From contig NC_081541.1 of NCBI RefSeq assembly GCF_901000735.1, positions 35,048,060 through 35,112,059 on the forward strand: a stretch of DNA of 64,000 nucleotides. The letters are read 5' to 3'. Under the pieces are notes generated by a model. It was given only the letters and a program-made list of their open reading frames with translations. It was not told the DNA's origin and made no database searches. Position numbers and translations under genes: made by a program. Below, in pieces: positions 39,107-51,598 of the stretch (position 1 is the first letter of the stretch; each line of letters starts with the position of its first letter). This DNA is from Corylus avellana (taxonomy: Eukaryota; Streptophyta; Magnoliopsida; Fagales; Betulaceae).

Positions 39107-42100
39107 ATGGAGGCTTTGAACCCATCTCTAACCAAGACCCTTTTCTTCAAATCCTATCCTCTCCGTTCCACCTTCACACCCCAGCTCGTCCCCTACATCG
39201 CCAAAACTCAGAGGCTCCACGGTTCAAGAGTTCTCTCATTCGCCTTGACTTGCAAGCTGAAGACCCCTCAAGATGTCAACAACAAGGACAAGACCGTATC
39301 CAAGAAGATTGTGCTGTCGGACACGGCGCCGCCGCTGGAGGAGGAAGGTGGTGGAGGCACTGGAAATGGGAAGGTTCCGGCAAAGTCAAGGAGTGGAGGT
39401 GGTGTGATGAGGCTGGTTAAGAGGTTCCCCAGAAGGGTTCTGACGATTCTGTCTAATCTGCCTTTGGCTATTGGAGAAATGTTCACTGTTGCTGTTCTAA
39501 TGGCCCTGGGTATGTTGTGTTGTTCGTTACACTTTTCAAACTCTTAATTCTCTAAGTTTATGAATTATGATTCTGCTTTTTTTTCATTAATTTTGGGAAT
39601 CGGGTACGGTCGGGGTATATGTATAAATAAGTGCGTGTTTAGAAGCTAAGAAAATGTCTCCATTTCCTTCTGTTTTTGCTCACATAAATTTATGATTGTT
39701 TGCATTATTTAACTAAACATTTAGTACACCAAATCAATGCCCTTTCATTCCTTTTGAGCTACATTTGTACACAAAATGTGCTACTCATAGAGTCCAAAGA
39801 GTATGCTTCTTTGCCTCATTATTAAGAAGTCAATGGCGCAAATGTTAAAAGACCTTGTATCTTGCAGATGAAATTTTTGTACATAAAAAGATGGCCATTT
39901 TGTCAAACTGCTTTAGTTTCATATATTAGAACTTGCTAGTGCTGTCTGACATTGTGCCCTGATGCATTATAATTAAAAATTGGTCTTGTGTGTATCCACT
40001 GCTTCTACAGGTACTTTCATTGATCAAGGTGAAGCTCCAGACTTCTATTTTCAAAAATTCCCTGAAGAAAATCCCGTATTGGGCTTCTTCACTTGGAGAT
40101 GGGTTCTCACCCTTGGGTTTGACCACATGTACTCGTCCCCCATTTTTCTTGGAACATTGGTTCTCCTGGGTGCATCACTGATGGCGTGCACTTATACAAC
40201 ACAGATCCCCCTGGTTAAGGTCGCAAGAAGGTCTAATTGAATTGTTTTCTCATACTTGTGTCCTCTTTCCCTAGGAATGAGCTGGACAGACTTTTCAATC
40301 ACAAAATTTGGTTGATGTATGCAGATGGAAATTTTTAAGCTCTACCGAGGCTATCCGCAAGCAGGAATATTCAGACATTCTGCCCAGAGCATCAATTCAA
40401 GATTTAGGTGTTATTCTAATGGGATCTGGATATGAGGTTATACTATCTTATACTTGCTTTCTTTTCAGGACAAAGTTTTTCTTTAAACTAGGTTGAAGAA
40501 CTTCCTTCAACACAGTCTATATAATTATTATGTGTTCCACATGCTTTTTTAGGGACGCGCAACAATTTTAGAGATTGGTTTGGAGGAAAACCCTGACCTT
40601 TCCATCTTTCCTTTCTTTTGTTCTTTTTGTTTCTTTTTTCCCTTTAATTTAATTGCTCTTAGCTTTTGCATTCCATTCATTCATCCCTATTGTACATTTG
40701 TAAAAGAGTTGATGCCTGTTCTTTTGGGTAAACTTGCAATTACCTGGACACGATGTGACATTGGTACTATCATATATTAACAATATCCTGCATGCAATCC
40801 CCAAAACTTGCAATTACCTGGACACGATGTGACATTGGTACTATCATATATTAACAATATCCTGCATGCAATCCACTGTTTGGTTGTTGTAGGTATTCTT
40901 GAAAGGACCATCCTTATATGCCTTTAAGGGGCTTGCTGGTCGGTTTGCCCCTATTGGAGTACATTTAGCAATGCTACTGATAATGGCTGGTGGAACTCTT
41001 AGTGCTGTTGGGAGCTTCAGAGGTTTGGTCACCGTTCCACAGGGGCTGAATTTTGTTGTTGGGGATGTATTAGGTCCAAGTGGGTTTCTCTCTACTCCAA
41101 CTGAAGCTTTCAATACCGAGGTTCATGTCAACAGATTCTTCATGGACTACTATGACAGTGGAGAGGTAGATGTTGATTTTTTGATTTTTCATTAGTGAAA
41201 ATCCATACAGAGAAAAAACCTTATTGCAAGTTGTGATAGCTCTGCATTGAAATTATCATTTTATCAAAGGCTTCCTGGAGATCTCTTATTAGTGGTATCT
41301 ATTACTTTTTTCTATGACAATATGTTTCAATGGGAACCTCCAGTAAGTCTTTAATTCAATGAACGTTGGTTAGTGATTGTTCATGAGTCTCATCATCAGG
41401 AAGCCTTAGAGCTTTCTTATTAATAGTATGTTCCTCCAGTAATCTCTATAGTGTTGATGCCTCCCCTCAGTTTCCCCTGCTCATTGCTAAAGTATTTTAT
41501 GTGTTGTTTTCTCGGGCTTTATAGGTATTACAGTTTCACACTGATCTTTCACTGTTTGACCTTGATGGGAAGGAGGTAATGAGGAAAACAATTAGCGTAA
41601 ATGATCCTTTAAGGTTTGGTGGGATTACTATATACCAGACAGATTGGAGTTTTTCAGCACTGCAAATACTTAAGAATGATGAAGGACCTTTTAATCTGGC
41701 TATGGCACCTCTAAAGCTCAACGGAGACAAGAAGCTTTTTGGGACCTTCTTACCTGTTGGAGATGCTGAATCTCCTAGTGTTAAGGGAATGTATGTATTT
41801 ATCTGTTTGTGCGTGTGTGTGTGTGTGTATAGATATTCCGACTGGATATGCTGATTCTCCTAAGGTTAAAGGAATTCACGTGTGTTATGGGCAGAACCAC
41901 GTGTTTTGCCTTTTCAGTATTTTCCCTTCATTCTAATTTCTTGTTCCCTTTACCATTTGGAAATTCAGATCCATGCTTGCTCGTGATCTACAATCAATCG
42001 TCCTGTATGATCAGGAAGGAAAATTTGTTGGAGTTCGACGGCCTAGCTCTAAGCTCCCAATTGATATAGATGGTACAAAAATTGTTATTGTAGATGCAAT

Positions 42101-42911
42101 CGGCAGTAGTGGCCTTGACTTGAAGGTGATGACTCGAAATTACTCTTGGACTAAACAATATGGGATTTTGTTTGACTGCTTAGTTTTATTTCTGTTGGAA
42201 CTAAACATGGTTTCTTCCCTCAGACTGACCCCGGGGTGCCAGTTGTTTATGCTGGATTTGGTGCTCTAATGCTCACAACTTGCATCAGTTATCTATCTCA
42301 TTCACAGGTAAAATTTCTGCTTACTTGATTGAGGTTCGTTTTATGTGTTTTGAAACTTGAATTTCTTTGCCTGAATTTTAATCAAGGTTCTTAGTAATGT
42401 TACATTTTGCCTTTTTGAGCTGGCTACTTTGTAATTTACATTCTGACACCTGTTATAACAATCATGATTTCATGTTCACACTTACAAATGATACCTTTAG
42501 TAATAAACCAATGTTGGGATGTAGTTCTGGACTTGCAACTGGTGATAAAACCTGGTAAATCATATGTCCAGCATCAGAACTTTTCTAATGTACGAATGCA
42601 TAGATGTCAACTGTTGAAATTGCCATTGTTATTATTTTTTCTTCTTCTTCTTTTTTTTTTTTTTTTTAAATAATTATATTCTAAAGCCATTGTTGAAACC
42701 ATGATTCATTTATCATACTGATGTTTCATCATTTTTTTCTCTGAACAATCAAAAGATTTGGGCCTTACAAGATGGAACAACAGTTATTGTTGGAGGAAAA
42801 ACTAACCGAGCAAAGGGTGAATTCCCAGAGGAGATGAATTGCTTGCTTGATCGGGTCCCAGAAATAGTTGAATCATCTCTTTCCAAGGAAGCTAGTAGAA
42901 ATAGTGGCTAG
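39107..42911 (+). CDS. CCS1: Cytochrome c biogenesis protein CCS1 (ResB), chloroplastic
   Basis: Eight exons: 39107-39509, 40011-40230, 40325-40436, 40893-41165, 41525-41790, 41969-42125, 42224-42307 and 42756-42911 (TAG). Phases agree and give 556 residues. The order is a transit peptide (about 1-60), a Gly-rich linker, then the ResB core: a first membrane segment around [18 protein letters not shown], the conserved [12 protein letters not shown], a second segment ([20 protein letters not shown]), a third near [18 protein letters not shown], a large lumenal domain (about 260-480), and a last segment near [23 protein letters not shown]1 works with CcsA in the thylakoid membrane to deliver haem to apocytochromes f and c6 (system II). 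Start context ACCAATGGAG is favourable. Intron 3 carries a 70-base direct repeat. Confidence 0.95.
40731..40874. repeat. Exact 70-bp direct repeat in CCS1 intron 3
   Basis: Bases 40731-40800 are repeated at 40805-40874, separated by four bases. The second unit ends 18 bases before the exon 4 acceptor at 40893, so the duplication reached the branch-point region without altering the acceptor. Confidence 0.9.
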
Positions 42912-44428
42912 TTTATGAGAGCTTGAGATGGAAAGGAAGATTACTTGAAGTGAGAACGCTATTTTGAACTTTGGGATAAAGCCAGGAGGTGGCTTGAATA
43001 CAATCTGAATGTCCAGCTTAGCAAAGAAGGGCACCACTCAATCCCAAGTTAATTTGACTGAACTTTGTCTCAGCAGCTAAAGTTGTCTTTCCAAGTGTAT
43101 AGTTACAGCCTTACAGGCAATTTTCAGCTTGTAATAGGGTTTCCAGGGCCAGGTTCCAAGCCACGACATTCTGTGCAGTCCTTCTCTTTCAAATTGCATA
43201 TTCACCAATAATCTCACTTACCATACACGATGTAATAGTTGAGACTCTTAAAGAAACATGCCATGAATACAATATCATTCTTTATAACCACTAGGTTTAC
43301 ACTTTCCATGTTATTAATGAAGGGATATACTTTGATAATTCAGAGATTGAAAGATTGAATTGCAGTCCTGTCTTGATTAATAACCTTTATAGCTTTGGTT
43401 GCCAAGACTGCTAATTTCTTTCCTTAGTCTAACTGCTTGTGCTTTTTTTTTTTTTTTGGTCGAACGCATGCTTTTTGATATTTTGTTATAAAGTATTTTC
43501 CTATGGGTTCTCTGACATGCTTGTCGTTGAGGGAATATTTGAAACGGAGATGAGTTATTTCATTGTTAGGATTTAATATTGTTGTATTTAATAGTGTAAA
43601 TGATGTTAAGTGATAAATATATTAACACGACATTCAAAAAATTTAAATGACTTAGCCATTGCCAAGTGATTAACTACCTTTCTTTTTCTTTCTTTTTTGT
43701 GGGGGTGGGGTACAAAAGTGTTCATATCGACAAATTACTGTATCTTTCCATCCACATAATGATAGATTGGCAGTGGCCTTGGTGAACAACATAGGGGAAC
43801 AGCTTGCTATTGTTCAAAAGCTTATTAGTCAGATATGAGGTTATCAAAATAGGTCATTAATTAGCTTTAAATATGGGACAAGGACCCTTTCCATTTCAAA
43901 ACAGGTCATTGATTACATCACCTATTATATTCCATCATGTGTAAGAAAAGGATAAGGGTATATAACAATTAACAACTGCTTGAATTGTTAGCAATTGGGC
44001 AAATAATGTGAGGTCTCATATGAAATCTATCTACCCAAATAAATTTTAGGCATCAGGCCATCTATTCGAACAGGTAGGTTCCATATAAAATCTCATATTA
44101 GTTGCCTGAATTACTAGTAAATTCCAATCCGTCTGAAAGTTCATTCAAATTCGTTGAAAAAAATAAAGGACTAACACACGCGGTCTATTATAAGACTAAA
44201 CCACCTGCCTGAACAAGTGGACCCAGCACCCGTCCAAACAGGTAGACATATAAACACCCTCCTCTCATTCACGAATAGAACAGGCAGCAATTCATTGTCA
44301 AATTCAAGCCGACCCAATCCCTCTATTATATAGCGTTGTGAGGGCAAATAATGTGGCCGAAGAACCACAATTCAGGCCACAATTATTGACCAATATTCAA
44401 TGACTCCGCTGTACTGCAGTTTGATTTT

Positions 44429-44464
<36 letters not shown>

Positions 44465-44968
44465 GTTTCTCATGGACAGCTGATTGTCCTGGCCAGGACC
44501 ATCAAGCCAAACATGGGTGAGAAAATTTACCGGAAAAACATTTTGAAAAAAGGGGTAAAGAACATAGTGCAATAATAGTTATCCATAAAAATGGCAGCGA
44601 AGCTGTTTAAACTCAACAGTAGATATAATTATGGTACTATAAATTATTAGTGGGTGAAAATGGGTACTCTCGAACCACAAGCAGAGTTGGCTCCCAAAAC
44701 AGAACAATTTCGCCAATGCCCTACCCTTCCCTTTCCACGATAATTTCAAAGAATCATCTTGGAGACAACAACAACCTCTAGCTACTATGTACAATGTATT
44801 TTAGAACCAAAAGGGTTCTACATAGGTGCACCAAGCTCAGAATATAATGAGAAATCCACAATAACCATAACCTTTACTCGTACAACATTAAAGTTCTAGG
44901 TTACATTTGCAAGGCTGTATAACATATATTCTTCAATTATACATCTCTTTAGTTGACCTAACCCAAAA
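42912..44968. other. Intergenic between convergent CCS1 and HDR genes
   Basis: This contains the CCS1 3' UTR and AT-rich spacer. A CT microsatellite occupies about 44431-44461. No gene was recognised; short frames on the minus strand near 44171-44794 carry no known domain. Confidence 0.5.
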
Positions 44969-47900
44969 TTACACCAGTTGCAAGGCCTCTTCACGTTTGA
45001 TGTCAAACACCTTGATAAGCACATCCTCAACAACCTAGTTAAAATCCAAAAGGGCACAAAATTATATCACTTCCATTACCGATAGCGTTAAAAATTCAGC
45101 ATGGCAGATGGTGGGAGTTAACCTAGCCCTACAAATGATTTCCATGGTTAGACCAACATTAGCCTGTAAGGAAATTACCTTATCTGGAGTAGAGGCACCA
45201 GATGTTACACCAAGTGTGATGGGACCCTCTGGTAGCCAGTTTTCTTTCTCAACCAACTCCCCGTGCTATCACAATTACACAGTAAAACAATTTAAAGACA
45301 AATATTTGAAATTAAAAGATTTGGTATCTAAAAGCCCTTGAAAAAATGAAATCTATGCATTACACTTACATTCAGCTTATATGCGATTCTGTTTCCAGGA
45401 CCTATTCTCTGCTCACTGTCGATCCAATATGAGGGGATTCCACGGGCCTCTGCAATCTCTTGTAGGTGTGATGTGTTGCTTGAGTTCCACCCACCTATCA
45501 CCAACATGAGATCTATCTTTTCATCTACCAGCTTATACATTGCGTCTTGACGCTCCTGAAAATGAAACAAAATTACTAAATTAGCTTAAGTACACCTGAA
45601 AGATCAGAAAGCCCAAAAGCCTGGATATAAACATATTGAATATCAATTGGCTCAAAGCAATTTTGCTTTTGGCTAATCTGCAAATTAGTATATTCCACAA
45701 CAATGTTTTAGTATAATTTTAGTGAAGAATGGACCAAGAAAAACCATGAGACTAGGGAGAAGAAAATTACTTGAGTAGCATCACAAATGGTATTGAAGCT
45801 TATGAAGTGCTCATTAACGTTTTCCACCCCATACTTCTGCATCATAGTTTTTTCAGCTAATTTACCTGTGAAATTGAAAGATATTTTTTTTTTATGTAAG
45901 TGAAAATTTTATACAACTATCACAAGTAGCGGTCTCTTGTAAAAATAAAAACTGAAATAGCATAACTGCAAAACTAACCAATCTCTTCTGTTTCTCCCTT
46001 GAGCATTGTTGTCTGATTTGCAATGCCAACTTTTACTAGGTCAATATCTGGATCGAATCCCTTTGAAACTGCATATTTAAATTTCTGCAGGGAAGCCAAT
46101 AATTATCACTATAACTCGGCAATACACCTAAAATACTAGGCAATAAAGCTTAAATAAGCAACTCGAAACTGTACCTCTAGAAACTCCTCTCTGGTTGAGC
46201 TAGATCCATTAAGTTCACCCCCAAGAATGTAGTCACACACATACATTGCCTGCATTCATTCAAAAGTTCATTTTAAAAACATATTTCGCGCACAAAAGTG
46301 CATGTGCACCAAGAACAATGAAACATCACCAAAAAGAAGCAGCCGCATCTAGGACATACCTCCGCCATATTCTTGACAATGATATACTTCCCTGCAAAAG
46401 ATGCAGTTGCTACAGTTTCCTCATGAGCATATTTTCCATGAATGATGGAGGTGTAATCTCCTTTCTTGTGCTTCTCAACAGTATTCCAGACCTTTACACA
46501 AATTTATAAAGATATCCTCTGAATATTACAAAAATTAGAAAGAAAAAATGATCTTACAACAAAACAAGAGGCAAATATCTGCAAAGATACCTTAGATACC
46601 CATGGGCAAGTTGTATCAACAATTTGTACGTTTTTGTCGCTCAACGCCAACATCTCATCCACTGCAGCTCCAAAAGCGGGCAAAACAACAACATCGCCCT
46701 TATTAACAACATCAAATTGCTTCATCCCTTCCTCAATGGGAATATTCTGCACTTCCATCTCCTCTAACCGCTGCCATAAGCATTTACAACTTCATCAGTA
46801 AAATTAATTGAAAACTATATAGAATTGATACCATATAAAAAGAAGGGGAACTTCACAACATAGTACACAATATCCAAACGAAAAGAACCCAACCAGTTGC
46901 ATAATTACGTAAAGCGACCATACAAAACACAAATCAAGCAAAGAAAGTAAGACCCATTAGGCATGCCACAAATGGTTTCCAAACATGAACTGTGATTCAA
47001 ATTCTATCTCCACAAGGAAATTCCCTGAAGAATCTAGAGAAAGGATCCATAACATGAATAGCAGCCATATGATAAACACCACCACTTCGAACAAGCAATT
47101 TAACCATAAATTCTACTTCTATTTTCCTCAGAATCCAGCACCAGAAAACACCCAAGACAACAAGAAACGCCAATTTCCTTCCGAAATTGAAGTCGTTATG
47201 AAAGTTGGTTATAAAGTTTAGACACCTTATTAACAGTTGGGTTGTGAATAATTTCATTGGTGATCCAAATCTTCTCATCTGGAAACTGTTTCCTCGCTTC
47301 ATAAGCAATCTGGACAGCCCGCTCAACGCCCCAGCAAAAACCATACGCTTCCGCCAGTTTCACGGTAACATTCCCCCATTTATACTCATACCCATTCTCC
47401 TTCAAAGTCTTTATGATGTCACCTGAAATTTCCAAAACAAGATAAGCACACAAACCACACGCCAATCAGAGAACCAACACAGAAGAACACAATTTACAGT
47501 CAAATTTCCTATAGAATCAACATGAACAACGGACTAATTTGCGGGGGAAAAAGAGGGGAAAAAAAAAGAAGTAAATTCCTTGTCGAAAAGCTGAATGCAG
47601 TTGAAAATTTTCCATTTTTCACGTTTCCAAAAGAGAAGAACTTTTGGATTATTCTTTTTCTCGGGAACCAAACAGAGGCCAAAATTGAAATCATGAAAAG
47701 CTCTTTCAAGCTCGATTTGATGAAAAAGAACTCACTGGTGTACTCGCGGTTCATGAGCTCGAGAGTCTCCTCCTTGTGACCGAACCCTTTCCGATTGTAG
47801 TTCTTACTCCTCGTCAAGTTCTTCCTGAACACCTTCGCGTCAAAGTCGGAGTCCACCGCCACCGAAGACGACGGAGAGGAAGAATCCCCGGAGCATCTGA

Positions 47901-48006
47901 CGGAAAGAGGCTTCCGGCACCGGAGCGTTCCGACTCCGACGAGGCTATCCGGCGAGAAGAGGTCCGTACGCGTGGGGATACGACATAGCTGCAGAGAGAT
48001 CGCCAT
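44969..48006 (-). CDS. HDR: 4-hydroxy-3-methylbut-2-enyl diphosphate reductase (HDR/IspH)
   Basis: Ten exons: 48006-47736, 47422-47226, 46770-46591, 46491-46360, 46249-46175, 46084-45979, 45865-45771, 45555-45370, 45265-45179 and 45034-44969 (TAA). Phases agree and give 464 residues, near the plant norm of about 460. HDR makes IPP and DMAPP from HMBPP in the plastid stroma, the last MEP-pathway step. The three cluster-binding cysteines are seen in [12 protein letters not shown] (Cys120), DTTCPWV (Cys211) and NTICDATQ (Cys348). Also present are HGKYAHEET and the [11 protein letters not shown] substrate site. The first 40 residues are a transit peptide. The start is set at MAISLQLCR; an in-frame ATG 18 codons upstream would add a repetitive Leu/Ser leader coded by a TC-rich tract. 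A G-box lies upstream. Confidence 0.96.
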
Positions 48007-48254
48007 GGCAGAGAGAGAGAGAGAGAGAAGAGAGAGAGAGCGAGTGAAAGCGAAGCGCACGATAGCAGAGTGCTTTGCTTAGACCGTGGTGTGTGGCGCG
48101 CATTTTATCCACAACCAAACCACCTCGTGTTTTTGTCTTTGTTTTGGCGTTTTGTGGTGGGAATCGATCGCCCCTCGTGATTGATGTGAATCACATTGTT
48201 GGGTATATGAAATTACCATAAAGCCCATGCTTTGTGCATAATTATTAATTAATT

Positions 48255-48266
48255 GATCACGTGATC
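48255..48266. promoter_or_regulatory. Perfect 12-bp palindrome with G-box upstream of HDR
   Basis: GATCACGTGATC contains CACGTG at 48258-48263, about 250 bases upstream of the HDR start codon. G-boxes bind bHLH (PIF) and bZIP (HY5) factors. MEP-pathway genes are light-controlled, so this is a plausible light-response element, by inference only. Confidence 0.5.
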
Positions 48267-49160
48267 CTCCAGTCAAAGGTTAATTACTAAAACGTGCGGG
48301 TTATTAGCTTTGGTCCATATTTTTAAGTTGTGGATGTAAACTTCCTGGTTTTCGAGTCGAAGATGATTAGTTTCGGCATGAGAGTTCTATGTTCTCGTCG
48401 AGTAATAAGAACCCATATATTTGTATGAGTTTGTCGGGTACATATCTGATATTTAAACTAATGTCTAACCATGAGTTAGCGGATTGTTAGATTTTAGATT
48501 GTAATACGTTATCTTTGACGCTTGAAACATTGTAGTTTCGGCTATAATTGCTTTAGAACTTTGCTCTACGTTATTTGAGCTTTATGCTCATATTATCAAT
48601 GAATGAGACTATATGTTTCCCTTTCAAAAAAAATAAGTAAAAAAATAAAATAAACTTGCGGCTTTACATTCGGAAAAAAATAATACTAAACCCACTCAAT
48701 TAGGAGAAATGATAAAGACATAATTTTCGCCAAATTTTTTTCTTATTAAAAAAAACATACCAAATAAAAAAAAGACCACATAGAATGTTATTACTTAAAT
48801 TTTTTTTTAAAAAAAAAATTGACCACATAAAAAAAAAATTTGACCAAAATTGTGTCTCCAAGTTTTATGAGATATGCTATGGTGTAATAAAAATATTATT
48901 TTTTGCTTATAAAAGTCTTAGGTAATAAGAAGTCATAGGTCCATCAGTGAGTAGAGCCATAACAACTATAAATAAAGGTTATAACATCTTGTCACATAAG
49001 ACTTTTACAAGAAAAAATGATATTTTTATTACACTCTTATCATTTTTCAAAATCTATAATTTCTCCTCAATTATTTACCGACACAAAGACACGTCAAATT
49101 GGAGTAAAGCCTCAAATTAGGTTTCCTTATTGAGCCTGAACCTGAACCTGCCCAAAGAAA
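48267..49160. other. Intergenic spacer between HDR and RLP24 with nested foldback DNA
   Basis: AT-rich DNA without reading frames. Most of the right half is occupied by inverted-repeat elements at about 48693-49080. Confidence 0.6.
48693..49080. mobile_element. Nested foldback MITE-like inverted repeats
   Basis: Three inverted pairs are visible. The outer pair is AATTAGGAGAAATGATA near 48699 with its mate near 49060-49076. The second pairs GACATAATTTTCGCCAAATT near 48716 with its mate near 48838-48858. The third pairs TGTAATAAAAATATTATTTT near 48882 with its mate near 49010-49035. The arrangement looks like MITEs inserted into or beside each other. No coding capacity and no clear target-site duplications are seen. 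Confidence 0.55.
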
Positions 49161-49165
49161 CTAAA

Positions 49166-49238
49166 TGGGCCCTCTACTTCTATTTATATGTCAGTCCGAC
49201 TCAGCCCAGCCCGTTATCCATCCCCGCATAAACCCTAA
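49166..49238 (+). promoter_or_regulatory. Site II plus telo-box promoter of RLP24
   Basis: TGGGCC lies at 49166-49171, and a telo-box AAACCCTAA at 49230-49238. The pair is the known signature of plant ribosomal-protein and ribosome-biogenesis promoters, which fits the gene downstream. A leader exon follows, with a GT donor at 49296 (CGAAG then GTACTT). Confidence 0.65.
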
Positions 49239-50276
49239 CTCGGGCGAGGGAGGTATTCCGTCGGCTACGATCTGTGGTTTTGTTTCCGTTCGAAGGTACT
49301 TGATTTCATTTGATCTTTATTTGTTTAGCTTTCAATCTGTTTGTTTCCTGAAAAGTGGAGAAAAGAAAGGAACGTTTCAAATTCCTAACTTTACAAAGCT
49401 TAAGTGGGTGTTATGTTTATAGGGTTTGAATTCATATATATTTACCTTATTTTCTCGGAAACCAAACAGAACCGTAGCGGTTTCTCGGTTAATTTTGGTT
49501 AATGACAACACAGTATAGGAATTTGGGAGTGTTCAGTTCCTTTTCTTGTATTGGAGTGTAAATTAATGATTAATATGACTTGAATTCAATGCAAAAATAT
49601 ACATTTGTTACTATTTTTGAGGTGGCCTCTTTGAGTCAAGAAAAGCTTAATCATTTCCTGAAGTTCACTTTGATGTGCTTCTTCACTTTGTGATTATCGA
49701 TGGCATTGCTAGATCAGCCTTTAGTTTGCTATTTCGTGTTTTGTATTTGTTGTTCTGGAATTTAGATGTCGAGCGGGGCATAAAAAAAAAAGAGAAGAGA
49801 TTGAACAAACCTACAGTGGTAATGGACACTAAAAATGGGTTTATCTGGGTTTTGTCTAAGATGGTTCATTTGTGCTTTAATTGTCATATATTGGAAGGTT
49901 CTAGTTGTGGCTTTGGTGCCAAAATTATTTCCCTTTCATTTTTGGTGTGGTTTTGTTTCTACTTTTTATATTTTGGGAAGGTTCAAAGCAGCAAATAAAT
50001 TTTGTAGCGTTTCTGGGTTTTGAATTTTCCTTTGATATCAACCTTAGCTTTGGAAACGGAATTGAGTGCCAAAAAAATTGGAATTTCATGATGGAAAACG
50101 TTGAAATGGACTGTAATGGATGATATAGATTGAACATTAAATGATTAGGTGGAGAATGTTTTGTTCATCTGTTCTTAATGTTTGGATTTCTTATTCATGA
50201 TGATTATTAATTTTTTTTTTTTTTAATTTGATTTTTTCTTTCAGGAATTTGGATTTGTTAGTAAGTTGAAAATTAG

Positions 50277-51598
50277 ATGAGGATAGAGAAGTGTTGGTTC
50301 TGTTCCTCTGCCGTATATCCAGGGCATGGTATTCAGTTTGTCCGCAATGATGCGAAGGTTATTTATCCTATGTTTATTCCATTTCCATATTTGCGCTGTT
50401 TTGTGCAATTTGTTATTTATTTGGTCCTACCATACCATATTTGTTTTTGTTTTTTTTTGTTTTTTTTTAATTTATTTTAGCTTTGGCTGCCATGTACTTT
50501 TTTTTTTTCTTCTATTCAATTTGAAGCTATTTTGCCTAAAAATTTACATAAACCATTGGGAGTGCTCTTACGATCAATCTTAATCTTGTGTAATTAATCT
50601 ACTGGCATGACATCTCTGACATTGACTACTTAGATCCATAAGTTCCATCTGTTGGAACCATTGCCAGTCTGTATGTCTTTAGAGTTGTAGGGCCTGTGTC
50701 ATTTTTTCTTATTTTCGAGACATGTAAATCTAAAACTGCAACTAGATAATTTCCATTTAGCGATGTCAAAGTTTCTATGTTGCTTCATGAAAATTTACAG
50801 TTGAGTAAATGAAAACTTGAAATTATCTATTTATTTTGTCAAATATAGGCTGCATTCCTTCCAAAATGCCTTAGTCAATCATTTTGTAGCATATCCTCCA
50901 TTGGTTCTAACTATTATTTTGTGCCTCTATCCCCTGACAAGTGACCCTTCCGCAGATATTTCGCTTTTGTAGATCCAAATGCCACAAGAACTTCAAGATG
51001 AAGAGGAATCCTCGCAAGGTGAAATGGACTAAGGCCTATAGGAGGTTGCATGGAAAGGACATGACACAGGTAAGCATGCTCGGTTTAGCTTATCTTTCGT
51101 CTAATTTTGTGATATTTCCCGTTACATGACACCCATTGGTTTGACAAGAAAAAGATCAAGTGGCTATCTAGTTTTTACTTCTCTTTTTTTTTTTTTTTTT
51201 GCAGGATTCTACCTTTGAGTTTGAGAGGAGGCGTAATAGGCCAGAGAGATATGACAGGAATGTCACAGAAAACACACTGAAGGCCATTAAGACGATTGAT
51301 AAAGTCAGATCAAGGAGGGAATCCAAACACATTGAGAGGAGGTAATTTTTTTCTCCTTCGGGTTTATGTGTTCAAAAGCATAATAGGGTGATGAGCATCA
51401 TTTCACTGGTAACTGTTAAATGTTTGCAGAAAGAAGGGAAAGAAGGGCCAGCAGATGAGAGAGGCAGTAAAGGAGCTAGAGCAGAGCATCAGCTTAGTCA
51501 AAGCCCCAGCTATCCTCAGAGAGGATCCATCTCTTACTCTTCCAAAGATCATGGTCAAGGTATCCCAAGCACAGGAGAGCCAACGCATGGAAGAATGA
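50277..51598 (+). CDS. RLP24: Ribosome biogenesis protein RLP24 (eL24-like)
   Basis: Four coding exons: 50277-50357, 50956-51069, 51205-51341 and 51430-51598 (TGA). Phases agree and give 166 residues. The N-terminus [18 protein letters not shown] with Cys6, Cys9, Cys32 and Cys36 is the zinc-binding L24e/TRASH fold, followed by [20 protein letters not shown] and a long basic helical tail ([16 protein letters not shown]). The tail separates RLP24 from true ribosomal protein eL24. RLP24 holds the eL24 site on pre-60S particles in the nucleolus and is exchanged by an AAA-ATPase (Drg1/AFG2 in yeast) in the cytoplasm. A 5' UTR intron is likely, from 49296 to 50244, ending TTTCAG 32 bases before the start codon. 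Confidence 0.95.
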
